DNA from: Acholeplasmataceae bacterium
GTDB taxonomy: Bacteria > Bacillota_I > Bacilli_A > Acholeplasmatales > Acholeplasmataceae
Length of the DNA: 64,000 nucleotides
Assembly: GCA_030603805.1 (NCBI GenBank)
Contig: JAUVXD010000001.1
Location: 377,518 to 441,517, forward strand
Direction of reading: 5' to 3'
Every line of letters starts with the position of its first letter. The stretch's first letter is position 1. The position numbers and the translations under genes are program-made. The notes beneath the pieces are model-generated. The model saw only the letters and a program-made list of their open reading frames with translations, had not been told where the DNA came from and ran no database searches. This document shows, in pieces, positions 35,735 through 43,986 of the stretch.

Positions 35735-36379
35735 CTAACCTCCAACATTACTTTGAGCACGAATCGTTATCTTAAATTGTGCGATAAAGCTATGATACTC
35801 AACTGGGTCATTTAATGAGTTATAATCGCCCCATAAAGCGATTTTTATAGTCATATTGTCTAATGGATAAATGGTTAAAGATGCGACATAATCAAGGATG
35901 GATTGATTATATTGATTGATGGCAAGTCTTTGTTCATTTTTAGTCGAATGTGGGTCAATGATAGTTAATATAAGCTCATGAAATGATATTGCGTCATCTG
36001 AATCTTGTTCAGCATCAATACCTTCAAATAATAGGATGTAAATTAAGGCATCATCTGAAGATTCTAGTTCGATATTATAAAATGAAACCGGTGACTTTTG
36101 ATCCAGTTTGATATCTAATCGAATGATAGATGCCATTTCATCAAGTAAACCAGAGTGATTTAAGATGAAATCATCCTCATAATCGATAAAGACAAGATTA
36201 TCTATGTCAAATAATCCCTGATAAGTATCTTGATTGATTAATACTTCAAATTTTAGTTCACTTGCAGTAAGGGTTGCAACACTTCTTCTTTGAATGAAGG
36301 TAAACCATGCATAAGTGGTTGCAAATAATGACATCATCAGTAGAATAATCATCAAACAAATGATAAGATGTTTTCTCAT
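35735..36379 (-). CDS. SipW-type exported protein E (cassette 2)
   Basis: 214 residues. Signal segment HLIICLMIILLMMSLFATTYAWFTFIQRRS with the YAWFT motif. Acidic mature domain with LLFEGIDAEQDSDDA, and IALWGDYN near the C-terminus, as in the paralogue at 18408-19067. AAGGAG ribosome site. In this cassette it follows D after 5 bases with no room for a riboswitch, unlike cassette 1. Confidence 0.78.
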   Translation of the reverse strand: MRKHLIICLMIILLMMSLFATTYAWFTFIQRRSVATLTASELKFEVLINQDTYQGLFDIDNLVFIDYEDDFILNHSGLLDEMASIIRLDIKLDQKSPVSFYNIELESSDDALIYILLFEGIDAEQDSDDAISFHELILTIIDPHSTKNEQRLAINQYNQSILDYVASLTIYPLDNMTIKIALWGDYNSLNDPVEYHSFIAQFKITIRAQSNVGG

Positions 36380-36384
36380 ATGAT

Positions 36385-37152
36385 TTACGCTCCTTCTTCA
36401 GGATGAATCGTAATCATCATATAAAGATGCTCAATCCATAATGTTTGATTCATAAAGATATTACTATTTGGATACGGATTTCCCTCTAGATCCCTCCCAT
36501 AAATACTTGGATCAAAATAGAGTTCAAAATAAACGATTAACTCATTACTACCTGTATAAATATCAAGTGTAGGTACATTTTTAACAATTGGATAGAGTTC
36601 ATTTGAACTTAATCCAAAATGATTTTGATACCGGATGATAGGATGATACGTGCTTCGATCAGGAGTTTCTACACCTTCATTCATGTAGCTGATTTTTGTC
36701 ACTTGATATTCAAACGCAATTTGAATTAAATTATAAGCATCAGGTGCCTGTGTGGATCTAATACCGCCAAAATCTAATTTGAGATAAGCTTGTTTATCCG
36801 TAAGATTCGTGATTACTAAGGCAAAACTAAATCTAGATCCTGGAGCAATACTTCCATTAAATAGATGATTGATTGTTGGTTCTTCGATTTCTTTGTAACA
36901 AAAGACTTCAGTATCTAAACATAACTGATTGTATAAATCTTTCAACTGATCGCCTTGGTTGTAATGATCTTGATAGACATAAAACTGGTAAGATGTTTCA
37001 ATTTCAGTGAGATCGGAAATAAGTCTAGCATCGTTTTGATTGGTAATGGTAAACCAAGCATATGCAGTGATTGCAAGCGCAAAGAAACTAAAACATAGAT
37101 AAAAGGTAATAGAAATGACGGTTCGATAACAGATGTGTTTAGATGATGTCAT
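36385..37152 (-). CDS. SipW-type exported protein D (cassette 2)
   Basis: 255 residues from the ATG at 37152; GAAGGGG fits this start, while the ATG at 37170 lacks a ribosome site. Signal segment VISITFYLCFSFFALAITAYAWFTITNQ with YAWFT. Two cysteines (LCLDTEVFCYKE) correspond to those in the cassette 1 paralogue, and the C-terminal DLEGNPYPNSNIFMNQ motif is conserved. Candidate surface fibre subunit. Confidence 0.8.
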   Translation of the reverse strand: MTSSKHICYRTVISITFYLCFSFFALAITAYAWFTITNQNDARLISDLTEIETSYQFYVYQDHYNQGDQLKDLYNQLCLDTEVFCYKEIEEPTINHLFNGSIAPGSRFSFALVITNLTDKQAYLKLDFGGIRSTQAPDAYNLIQIAFEYQVTKISYMNEGVETPDRSTYHPIIRYQNHFGLSSNELYPIVKNVPTLDIYTGSNELIVYFELYFDPSIYGRDLEGNPYPNSNIFMNQTLWIEHLYMMITIHPEEGA

Positions 37153-37173
37153 GCCATCCCCTTCTTTCATTAT

Positions 37174-38703
37174 TTAAAACATTTTCTTAATATTATTCAA
37201 GAATGCTTGGCATTCAGTAAATGCATCACGACCGAAAAGTTTAACTAAAAGCTTAGATAAATCATCGATTTCTGTTCTTAAGAATGGCAAGTTTAACCCT
37301 TCAAATTTTCTAAATATTTTGCGTGCAACCATATAATCAAGAGCATCGGATTCACTACCACCGGATGCAACATACACTGGAACAAACGCACGAATTTGCT
37401 TCATAATACGGTTACCAAAGGTTACTTTAAAGTTTTTGGTGATGAAATGATCTAGTTTTTCTAAGTTTTCAACTGCACCAAGACTCATCGGATGTTCTTT
37501 ATAAGCTGTTCTAAATAAATCTTCTAGGTATTCATAGGGTATTCTGACACCATTTGTTGGTTTGGCATCAATGTAATCTGCTTTTGTATTAATTTCAATA
37601 GGTGTTGCACGGTCATATACTTTATCGGTTACGATAAATGTAGAATCATCTTTATTGGCAGTACCAATAAACCAAACGTTTTGAGGTAACAAAATCTTTC
37701 CACCTTGAAGATGCTTGGGATCTCCTGGAATACTATCTGCAACAATATCAACAAGCCATTGATCATGATCTGGAAGTTCAAGCAATGATAAAAGCTCTGC
37801 AAAATAATACTCAACACGTGCAAGGTTCATTTCATCTAAAACAATAATATTAATATCGTCTCGATATGTCGTTTCATAAATAGCCTTTAAAAAGTCTGTT
37901 TCATTGAACTTTTTAGTAAATTCATTTAAGTAACCGAGCATTTCAGCACGATCACGCCATGAGGGTTGAACAGCAATGATTTTCGCATCAAATCCGAAAA
38001 ATTTACCCATCGCATAGGGCAGTGATGTTTTACCTGTACCTGAAATACCTTCAAGAATCATGGTTTTTGAAGCTGCCATACCTGCAATAAAAGCTCGAAT
38101 AATTTTATGATTATAATATAATCCAAGTTTGGATGCTGCAAAATTGATAAATCGATCCACAAGTTGTGAAAGTGGGATCATATCCTCTTCTTTCATGACT
38201 GTCTTGATGATGCCATCAGGATATTTTAAATCAACTTTGTTGAGCTTAATAAATCTAAGATGACTTGTTTCATCATCTAGGTCATCTTCAACATCATCCA
38301 CGCTTTGATCTGGATTAATGCCGAGATTTGAAACTTTGAGTGCTAAAATCTTATTTTTCTCATCAAGAAGTTCTACAACTTTATCATTGAGAAATGCAAT
38401 TTCTGTCACAAGTTCTTCTTTATGAAGCTCAGATTTAACAAATTTAATATATTTCTTGAGCCATTGTGTAAGCTTTAAAACAATCACACCAATAAAGATG
38501 AGATTTACAATTAAAACAACAACAGCCATCAGCCAATCTAAAAGAGTGAATCTGGTGCTTGAGACGATGAAATTTTCGAAGATTCTACCAAGATCCGTTG
38601 AAAACAAGGTGACAAAGACATAAAACATGTCTTTAAAAAACTCACCTATGACTTCAAAGAGATCTCGTAGAAAACTAATATAGTATCTACCGAACTCAAC
38701 CAT
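37174..38703 (-). CDS. Membrane-anchored McrB-like AAA+ ATPase (cassette 2)
   Basis: 509 residues, colinear with the ATPase at 22594-24129 and highly similar across the whole AAA+ domain. Two N-terminal hydrophobic segments, coiled coil (VTEIAFLNDKVVELLDEK), acidic linker, then Walker A GISGTGKTS, Walker B IIVLDEMNLARVEYYFAEL, and FIGTANKDDSTFIVTDKVYDRA. The linker between coiled coil and AAA+ is the most divergent part. Function inferred as for its paralogue: an ATP-driven step of export or assembly at the membrane. AGGAG ribosome site. Confidence 0.88.
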   Translation of the reverse strand: MVEFGRYYISFLRDLFEVIGEFFKDMFYVFVTLFSTDLGRIFENFIVSSTRFTLLDWLMAVVVLIVNLIFIGVIVLKLTQWLKKYIKFVKSELHKEELVTEIAFLNDKVVELLDEKNKILALKVSNLGINPDQSVDDVEDDLDDETSHLRFIKLNKVDLKYPDGIIKTVMKEEDMIPLSQLVDRFINFAASKLGLYYNHKIIRAFIAGMAASKTMILEGISGTGKTSLPYAMGKFFGFDAKIIAVQPSWRDRAEMLGYLNEFTKKFNETDFLKAIYETTYRDDINIIVLDEMNLARVEYYFAELLSLLELPDHDQWLVDIVADSIPGDPKHLQGGKILLPQNVWFIGTANKDDSTFIVTDKVYDRATPIEINTKADYIDAKPTNGVRIPYEYLEDLFRTAYKEHPMSLGAVENLEKLDHFITKNFKVTFGNRIMKQIRAFVPVYVASGGSESDALDYMVARKIFRKFEGLNLPFLRTEIDDLSKLLVKLFGRDAFTECQAFLNNIKKMF

Positions 38704-38722
38704 AATAAACTCCTATAAAATT

Positions 38723-39418
38723 TTAAGCAGACTTGGGGTCTTGGCCAATCTTTAATTCTGCTAAAATTTGCTTTCTAATTTTTTCTTTTTCAATTTCAAG
38801 TTCTGACATCGCTTTTTGCTCAATGATCTTAAACTCTTTTTCAAACTTAACCTTGTTTGAATGCATGATGTTTTTAATTAACACAATACCTTCAATGATT
38901 AAAATAATGACCACGGGTAAAATAATCATGAGTGCAAAACCACCTGCAGATTGTAAGTAGTCGAGCGTAGTACCAAGTCCAGCTACACTACTATGATATG
39001 TAGCAAGCACTTGTGTGTAATGAAGTGGTTGTGCATCTGGTTCAGCCACGTTATCACCTTGCGTGATGAAATAGAGTTCACCATCAACAGTGAAAAGGTC
39101 AACAATTCTGTGGGTATTAAAAGATTTAATACTGTGATCAAAATAGGTAACAACTGATCCAATCTCTAAACTCGATTTTTGAGATTCACTAAGCATCCTA
39201 ACAAAAATTAAATCACCTTGGCTAAATGAGCTTGATTCAGTACCAGCCATGGAATTGGATTGGACAGATAGAAAACCTGTACCAAAAACATTAGCAATGT
39301 CATTTTCTTTCTTAACTCTAATATTGGCTGCTGAAAAGATCAGTAGGGTAATGATAAACATGTAGAAAAGAACATTGAGCGTCGCTTTAGCAGCATTGCT
39401 TAAGACGTTTTTTTTCAT
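38723..39418 (-). CDS. SipW-like signal peptidase I (cassette 2)
   Basis: 231 residues, with two membrane helices (about 12-32, 165-188). Catalytic serine in SVQSNSMAG, histidine in FNTHRIVDL, FITQGDN: the Ser/His class. The charged coiled-coil tail after the second helix (KVKFEKEFKIIEQKAMSELEIEKEKIRKQILAEL, given in part) ends QILAEL, exactly as in the copy at 24162-24860. AAGGAGA ribosome site. Expected to process exported proteins of cassette 2. Confidence 0.93.
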   Translation of the reverse strand: MKKNVLSNAAKATLNVLFYMFIITLLIFSAANIRVKKENDIANVFGTGFLSVQSNSMAGTESSSFSQGDLIFVRMLSESQKSSLEIGSVVTYFDHSIKSFNTHRIVDLFTVDGELYFITQGDNVAEPDAQPLHYTQVLATYHSSVAGLGTTLDYLQSAGGFALMIILPVVIILIIEGIVLIKNIMHSNKVKFEKEFKIIEQKAMSELEIEKEKIRKQILAELKIGQDPKSA

Positions 39419-39514
39419 GGAAAATTCTCCTTATGAGACATTTTTAGATCCAAAGAGGATGGGAAGTGCAAGGGTGCACTTCCCTGACTAAAAACGAATG
39501 ATATAATACGTTCT

Positions 39515-40549
39515 TTAACCTTGAACGACTGGTGCTCTACCTGTGAAGCTCATTGATACAGTAAGTCTAGAACCTAAAATGGCATTGTATGCGTTGGCAT
39601 CCCAACCTTCAACCCAAATTCTAAGCGTCACTTTACCATAGTAATTCGCACCTGGATCGTAACCTGCATATAATAGTTCGCCTTCAGCGTCTCTATAAGA
39701 TGTCATGACAAGAATATCATCGTTATTGATGATTTGTCTGGATGTTGGAACGACAACAGCACTTGAACCTTCTGGTAAAATATTATTCTTTGCATAGAAA
39801 TAGTTCATTGCACCTGGAACACCATTTAAACCAAGGAGTGAACCTGTTAAATCAAGTGTGCCACCACCTAAAACCATGTTAGATGTTGAAGCTGGTTTTT
39901 CAAAAACAACAGTTCTTAACGCCTCATCAAATGATTCATTACCTGCATTCCATGTAAGTTCATGTGCAGTATAAGAAATTCTAATGGCATCATGCGCATA
40001 GGCATTAATGGAGGAACCTGTTAAAGATTGAACTGGATCAGATCCATCAAAATGGGAATAGAAAGGTACATCCACACGCCATGAAATCAGTGGTGAATTG
40101 AATTGAAGAATGCTTAAATCAATACCTTCAGCTGTATCTGATCTAAAATGTAGGGGAATTTCAATATAACCCGAACCAGCTCTTGTTACTGGAACAAAGT
40201 TGAATCCATCAACAGTGGGTTGAATTTTAGAAAATGTACGACCGTTTTCTGATGTTACATGGTCAAACTCAAATCGTGTTTGTCCTTGAACTAAATGTGT
40301 TGATGTGATGTAACCTAAAACTGCTTCAGCAGTCAAATTGGTTACCCAGTTTAAATCATTGAAACCACCAGTGTCCATATCACCAATCGCGATTTCAATC
40401 CCTTGGTTCGCCTTAAAATCTGCATCAAACGCTTGAACGCTTGCTATATTCGTAATGGTAAACCATGCAAATGTCGTTGCACCGAGTGCGATGACAGTCA
40501 AAACAACTGATAAAACCGATAATACTAACTTTCTTGTGACTTTACTCAT
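39515..40549 (-). CDS. SipW-type exported protein C (cassette 2)
   Basis: 344 residues. Signal segment LVLSVLSVVLTVIALGATTFAWFTITNIA with FAWFT, nearly identical to its cassette 1 paralogue. Beta-rich mature part with FRSDTAEGIDLSILQF and a C-terminal VTLRIWVEGWDANAYNAILGSR, the shared motif. AGGAG ribosome site 10 bases before the ATG. Largest of the small exported proteins in this cassette. Confidence 0.82.
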   Translation of the reverse strand: MSKVTRKLVLSVLSVVLTVIALGATTFAWFTITNIASVQAFDADFKANQGIEIAIGDMDTGGFNDLNWVTNLTAEAVLGYITSTHLVQGQTRFEFDHVTSENGRTFSKIQPTVDGFNFVPVTRAGSGYIEIPLHFRSDTAEGIDLSILQFNSPLISWRVDVPFYSHFDGSDPVQSLTGSSINAYAHDAIRISYTAHELTWNAGNESFDEALRTVVFEKPASTSNMVLGGGTLDLTGSLLGLNGVPGAMNYFYAKNNILPEGSSAVVVPTSRQIINNDDILVMTSYRDAEGELLYAGYDPGANYYGKVTLRIWVEGWDANAYNAILGSRLTVSMSFTGRAPVVQG

Positions 40550-40607
40550 TTTTTTAGTCTCCTTATATATTTTTTTCTATTTTTAATAACCTGCGTTATT
40601 TAAAACC

Positions 40608-41570
40608 TTAAGTGATTGCCGCTCTAGCGACTTTAAACTGCAATTGGATTTTTATTCTGTCTTCCAAGATACAATCAAATGTATCTGGATCCCAGCCTTC
40701 AACCCAAATGTTGATTCTTACCTTGCCGGTGTAATACTCTCTTTGCCTAGAATCATATGTTCCAGAAGGCTGAAGTTCAGCAATCAAGGAATGATTATCT
40801 AAGGCTTGGTAAGGGTTAAGCTCATGAAATTCTGTAAGTTTGTAAATCGTTTCTGGTTTGGTTTGAGGAACTTCAAGTTTTGTTCCTGTGATTAACTCAA
40901 AGTAGTGATAAGCACCAAATGGCATTGCATAACCTCTTGCCTCATTTTCAGAAGGATCATAAATCATGCTCACAAATGCACTTTCGGGTCTTAAATCTAA
41001 AGGGTTTCGATCATTTTTCAGTTCAATAGCTGAAATTCTTACAGCATCTGCAGCATAGAACATCGTCGGTATTCCCGCATAAGCGATATCATTTGGATCT
41101 AAACCGTTTTGAAAATCAAATCTAGGTGACCAGCTCACACCTCTGGAAACAACGAAGGTTCCAGGGACCGATGTATCATATTGAACTCGGTTGTTGACAT
41201 TGTTAACTAAATACACATGATGTTCGGGTCGTGTGGTTCGAAAATAAATGTCAAATGATAAATACTCAAGATTTCTTACCGCTAATCCAGGTGACCTAAT
41301 CCCACCACGTTCGAAATTGATACCATCAGTTGATGTGACATCATCGAGTCTAATTTGTCTAAGTAATTGCTCCATCACCACATGCGGTAAAGTTGAATCA
41401 AATGTTTCACCATCTAATGAGAGTTCAAGTTCATTGCCTGCAGTCGCTGTGATGGTGATGTTTTCAAGATTATTGATCATCGACATCGATAGCCATGCAT
41501 ACGATACCGTTCCAAACAAGATGAGTACAGTTAAGAGTGACAATACAGAAAAGTTGAGTTTCTTAAACAT
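40608..41570 (-). CDS. SipW-type exported protein B (cassette 2)
   Basis: 320 residues. Signal segment SVLSLLTVLILFGTVSYAWLSMSM with the SYAW motif and mature start TATAGNELELSLDGETF. C-terminal VRINIWVEGWDPDTFDCILEDR is the clearest example of the IWxEGWDPD signature. The ribosome site is weak (AGGCAG). Paralogue at 26000-26965, sharing DVTSxDGxNF, YLSFD and PYQALDN. Confidence 0.8.
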   Translation of the reverse strand: MFKKLNFSVLSLLTVLILFGTVSYAWLSMSMINNLENITITATAGNELELSLDGETFDSTLPHVVMEQLLRQIRLDDVTSTDGINFERGGIRSPGLAVRNLEYLSFDIYFRTTRPEHHVYLVNNVNNRVQYDTSVPGTFVVSRGVSWSPRFDFQNGLDPNDIAYAGIPTMFYAADAVRISAIELKNDRNPLDLRPESAFVSMIYDPSENEARGYAMPFGAYHYFELITGTKLEVPQTKPETIYKLTEFHELNPYQALDNHSLIAELQPSGTYDSRQREYYTGKVRINIWVEGWDPDTFDCILEDRIKIQLQFKVARAAIT

Positions 41571-41575
41571 TGTAT

Positions 41576-42286
41576 TTAACTGCCTGTATCAATGGCGAAA
41601 GTCATTTGCAACTTCACCATGCCACCTAAGATGTCATCGACTGTATCTGGATCTGTACCCTCAATCCAAATCACGATACTGAACTTTCTAACATCACCTG
41701 GTTTAAAATTAGGAATCCTTTTTCTTGTGACGATGGTATCTGTTAGAAAATGAACAGGCTTGATATTGTTTGGAATTTCTGCAACAGGCGTGCCACTACT
41801 TGAGGATTCTGGTTTTTTATAGACAGTTTCTACGTCATCTTCGATCACTAATATCCGAATGGCTGCATCCATGTTCTTGTAAACATCGGTAATCCTAATA
41901 TGATATCCAATATCGACAGTCTCACTGCCATTATTTTTTAAATGGAACGTGTACGCGATGTAATCGAAATCAGGATCTATATAATTACCTTGAGCAAGTT
42001 TAACCTCATCAAGTTTTAACCAGGCGTAATTCATATCAATGGCTTCATCAACTGCACGTGTCATTAATCTTGCCTGCGGGTTTGAGAATGTATCATCCTT
42101 AGAAAGTATAATGCCACGTTTATAGGCTTCATAATCAACGGTCATTAAGAAGTTTCCTGCATTTTGCCCATAGAAAGTAATGAGAACAAAAATGATAGAA
42201 AGCATGCCGCTTGCAAGGAAAATCATATGATAAAGTCTACTTTTTTTCTGTCTTTTCTTGACTTGTAAAACACTTGAAAGCTTCAT
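41576..42286 (-). CDS. Exported protein A (cassette 2), first gene of the cassette
   Basis: 236 residues. Basic N-terminus, then MIFLASGMLSIIFVLITFYGQNAGNFLMTV as signal or anchor. YAWLKLDEVKLAQGNYIDPDFDYIAYTFHLKN and the C-terminal FSIVIWIEGTDPDTVDDILGGM match the cassette 1 paralogue closely. GAAGGTG ribosome site. It follows an extended -10 promoter; no riboswitch is found upstream. Confidence 0.82.
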   Translation of the reverse strand: MKLSSVLQVKKRQKKSRLYHMIFLASGMLSIIFVLITFYGQNAGNFLMTVDYEAYKRGIILSKDDTFSNPQARLMTRAVDEAIDMNYAWLKLDEVKLAQGNYIDPDFDYIAYTFHLKNNGSETVDIGYHIRITDVYKNMDAAIRILVIEDDVETVYKKPESSSSGTPVAEIPNNIKPVHFLTDTIVTRKRIPNFKPGDVRKFSIVIWIEGTDPDTVDDILGGMVKLQMTFAIDTGS

Positions 42287-42317
42287 TTTTTCACCTTCTT
42301 CCCCTTATGACACCGTG

Positions 42318-42326
42318 ATTATATCA
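42318..42326 (-). promoter_or_regulatory. Extended -10 promoter of cassette 2
   Basis: TGATATAAT on the minus strand, an extended -10 with a perfect TATAAT; start near 42311, a leader of only about 25 nt. No convincing -35. The short leader leaves no room for a riboswitch. Confidence 0.55.
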
Positions 42327-42489
42327 TTTGAACTTTTGAAATAAAATAACGAATCCTTTAAGTTTCTATTAAGTTTATTTCACTTTTCTTAACAAACATT
42401 AATTAATTCTTTAATGTCAAATTTTTATTGTTTTATCCATGATTTTTGTATATTTTTATTAATTTATTCAAATATGTTTCAAGCAAGTC

Positions 42490-42517
42490 AAAAAAAACCA
42501 CACGGTTGTCGTGTGGT
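42490..42517 (-). terminator. Terminator of the GGDEF/EAL operon
   Basis: ACCACACG, a 5-base loop and CGTGTGGT form a perfect 8-bp stem on the minus strand, then a run of T. It separates the GGDEF/EAL genes from cassette 2. Confidence 0.88.
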
Positions 42518-42543
42518 CTTGTAAGTATTTATGAAGTAATTAT

Positions 42544-43986
42544 CTAGTTTTTAGTCAGTAAATCCTTCCATGATTCCGTACCGATATATCCTCTAAGTGC
42601 TTCAGCAGAAAGTGGTTTAGTGAAGTAGAAACCTTGCATCGTATCGATGTGATACTTTTTAGCTTCTTCCATCATATCTTCATCTTCAATCGCTTCACAA
42701 ATAACCATATACTGATTCTTTTCCGCAAATTCAACGAGTAGTGATGCAAACTTCGCTTTCATGTAAGATTCTTCTTCTTTTAAAAATTCGTTATCAAGTT
42801 TAATGATATCAATATCTAAGGCTTGTGCTTGAGATAATGTTGCATAATCTAAACCAAATCCATCAATTGCAATTTTAAATCCCATTTTTTTGAGTGCTTG
42901 TAAATTGGTGTGAATTTGCAGGGGTCTGTCAAAAACAGCAAACTCAATAATTTCAAGAATAATATGTTCAGCATTCATTCTATACTTCTTAAGCAGTTTT
43001 TGAAACTCCATGGGTAAGGCATCGCTCATCAACTGCTTAGGACTTAAGTTGATGGAAAAGCAAATATCTTTTTTGGGAAATTCTTGTTTTAGCTCTTGAT
43101 AAGTTTTAATACAGGTCTCAAGTCCCCACAAGCCAATCCAGTTAATGTCTCCAGACTGTTCCATGATACCTAGGAACTTAAAGGGTGACAAGAGTCCATG
43201 CTCAGGATGGTTCCATCTAATCAAAGCTTCAACACCAAAGATACTTTTATTACGCACATTTATCATTGGATGATAAAAGAGTTGGAACTCTTTATGCTGA
43301 ATCGCATGCTTGATTTGATAATAATATTCAACGTGTTCTCCACCTTGATTATCCATCTCATCGGAGTAGACTCTCACCGCATTACCTCCATTACGTTTGA
43401 TAATGTAGGTTGCCAGTTTGAGTGAGTTTTGAAGATCTTTAAGTGTTGCCCCGTGGATGGGATAAAAGCAAATAGCAATCGATCCTGTCGCATTAATGGA
43501 AGTATCACCAAAGAGTTTAATCGGTCTATTAATGGCTTGTTTAATCTTATTAGCAAGGTCAACAGCTTCTGTACGGTCATAGTCCATTGATAAGAAAATT
43601 AAAAACTCGTCATTTTGAATTCTCGCAATTTTAACACCTTTAGGGAGAACATACTCCATATTTTTAACTATTTTTTCAAGTATTTTCTCACTTTCGGCCT
43701 GACCAAATGCATTAATAAAATCAGAAAACTTATCTAAGTCTAAATAAATCAATGAAAACTGACCATCTTTACCGGTACGCGCAATGTGTGATGTAATAAT
43801 TGAAGAAATTTCATTTCTCGTCATAACCCCTTCAATGGTTAGAGCCTTTTCTTCTTTGATTCGTTGATGCTCATTGAAAAACGATTTCGCCAAAAAGTAG
43901 ATGCCTGCAGATAAAACAAGCATCACAATGATGGTCAAGATGATGGTAAATTGATCGCTTAATTGATTGTATATCGTGACATTCAT
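42544..43986 (-). CDS. Membrane GGDEF-EAL protein with degenerate active sites
   Basis: 480 residues. N-terminal helix (about 13-35), a GGDEF domain (about 60-215) whose signature reads RIQNDEF instead of GGDEF, and an EAL domain (about 225-475). EAL itself is intact (FGVEALIRW) and INLSP, KLD and QGF are present, but LEIIE replaces LEITE and DGFGLDY replaces the metal-binding DDFGTGY. It is probably not a diguanylate cyclase and a weak or inactive phosphodiesterase, perhaps a c-di-GMP sensor or partner of the protein upstream. Its start overlaps that gene's stop (ATGA). Confidence 0.88.
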   Translation of the reverse strand: MNVTIYNQLSDQFTIILTIIVMLVLSAGIYFLAKSFFNEHQRIKEEKALTIEGVMTRNEISSIITSHIARTGKDGQFSLIYLDLDKFSDFINAFGQAESEKILEKIVKNMEYVLPKGVKIARIQNDEFLIFLSMDYDRTEAVDLANKIKQAINRPIKLFGDTSINATGSIAICFYPIHGATLKDLQNSLKLATYIIKRNGGNAVRVYSDEMDNQGGEHVEYYYQIKHAIQHKEFQLFYHPMINVRNKSIFGVEALIRWNHPEHGLLSPFKFLGIMEQSGDINWIGLWGLETCIKTYQELKQEFPKKDICFSINLSPKQLMSDALPMEFQKLLKKYRMNAEHIILEIIEFAVFDRPLQIHTNLQALKKMGFKIAIDGFGLDYATLSQAQALDIDIIKLDNEFLKEEESYMKAKFASLLVEFAEKNQYMVICEAIEDEDMMEEAKKYHIDTMQGFYFTKPLSAEALRGYIGTESWKDLLTKN

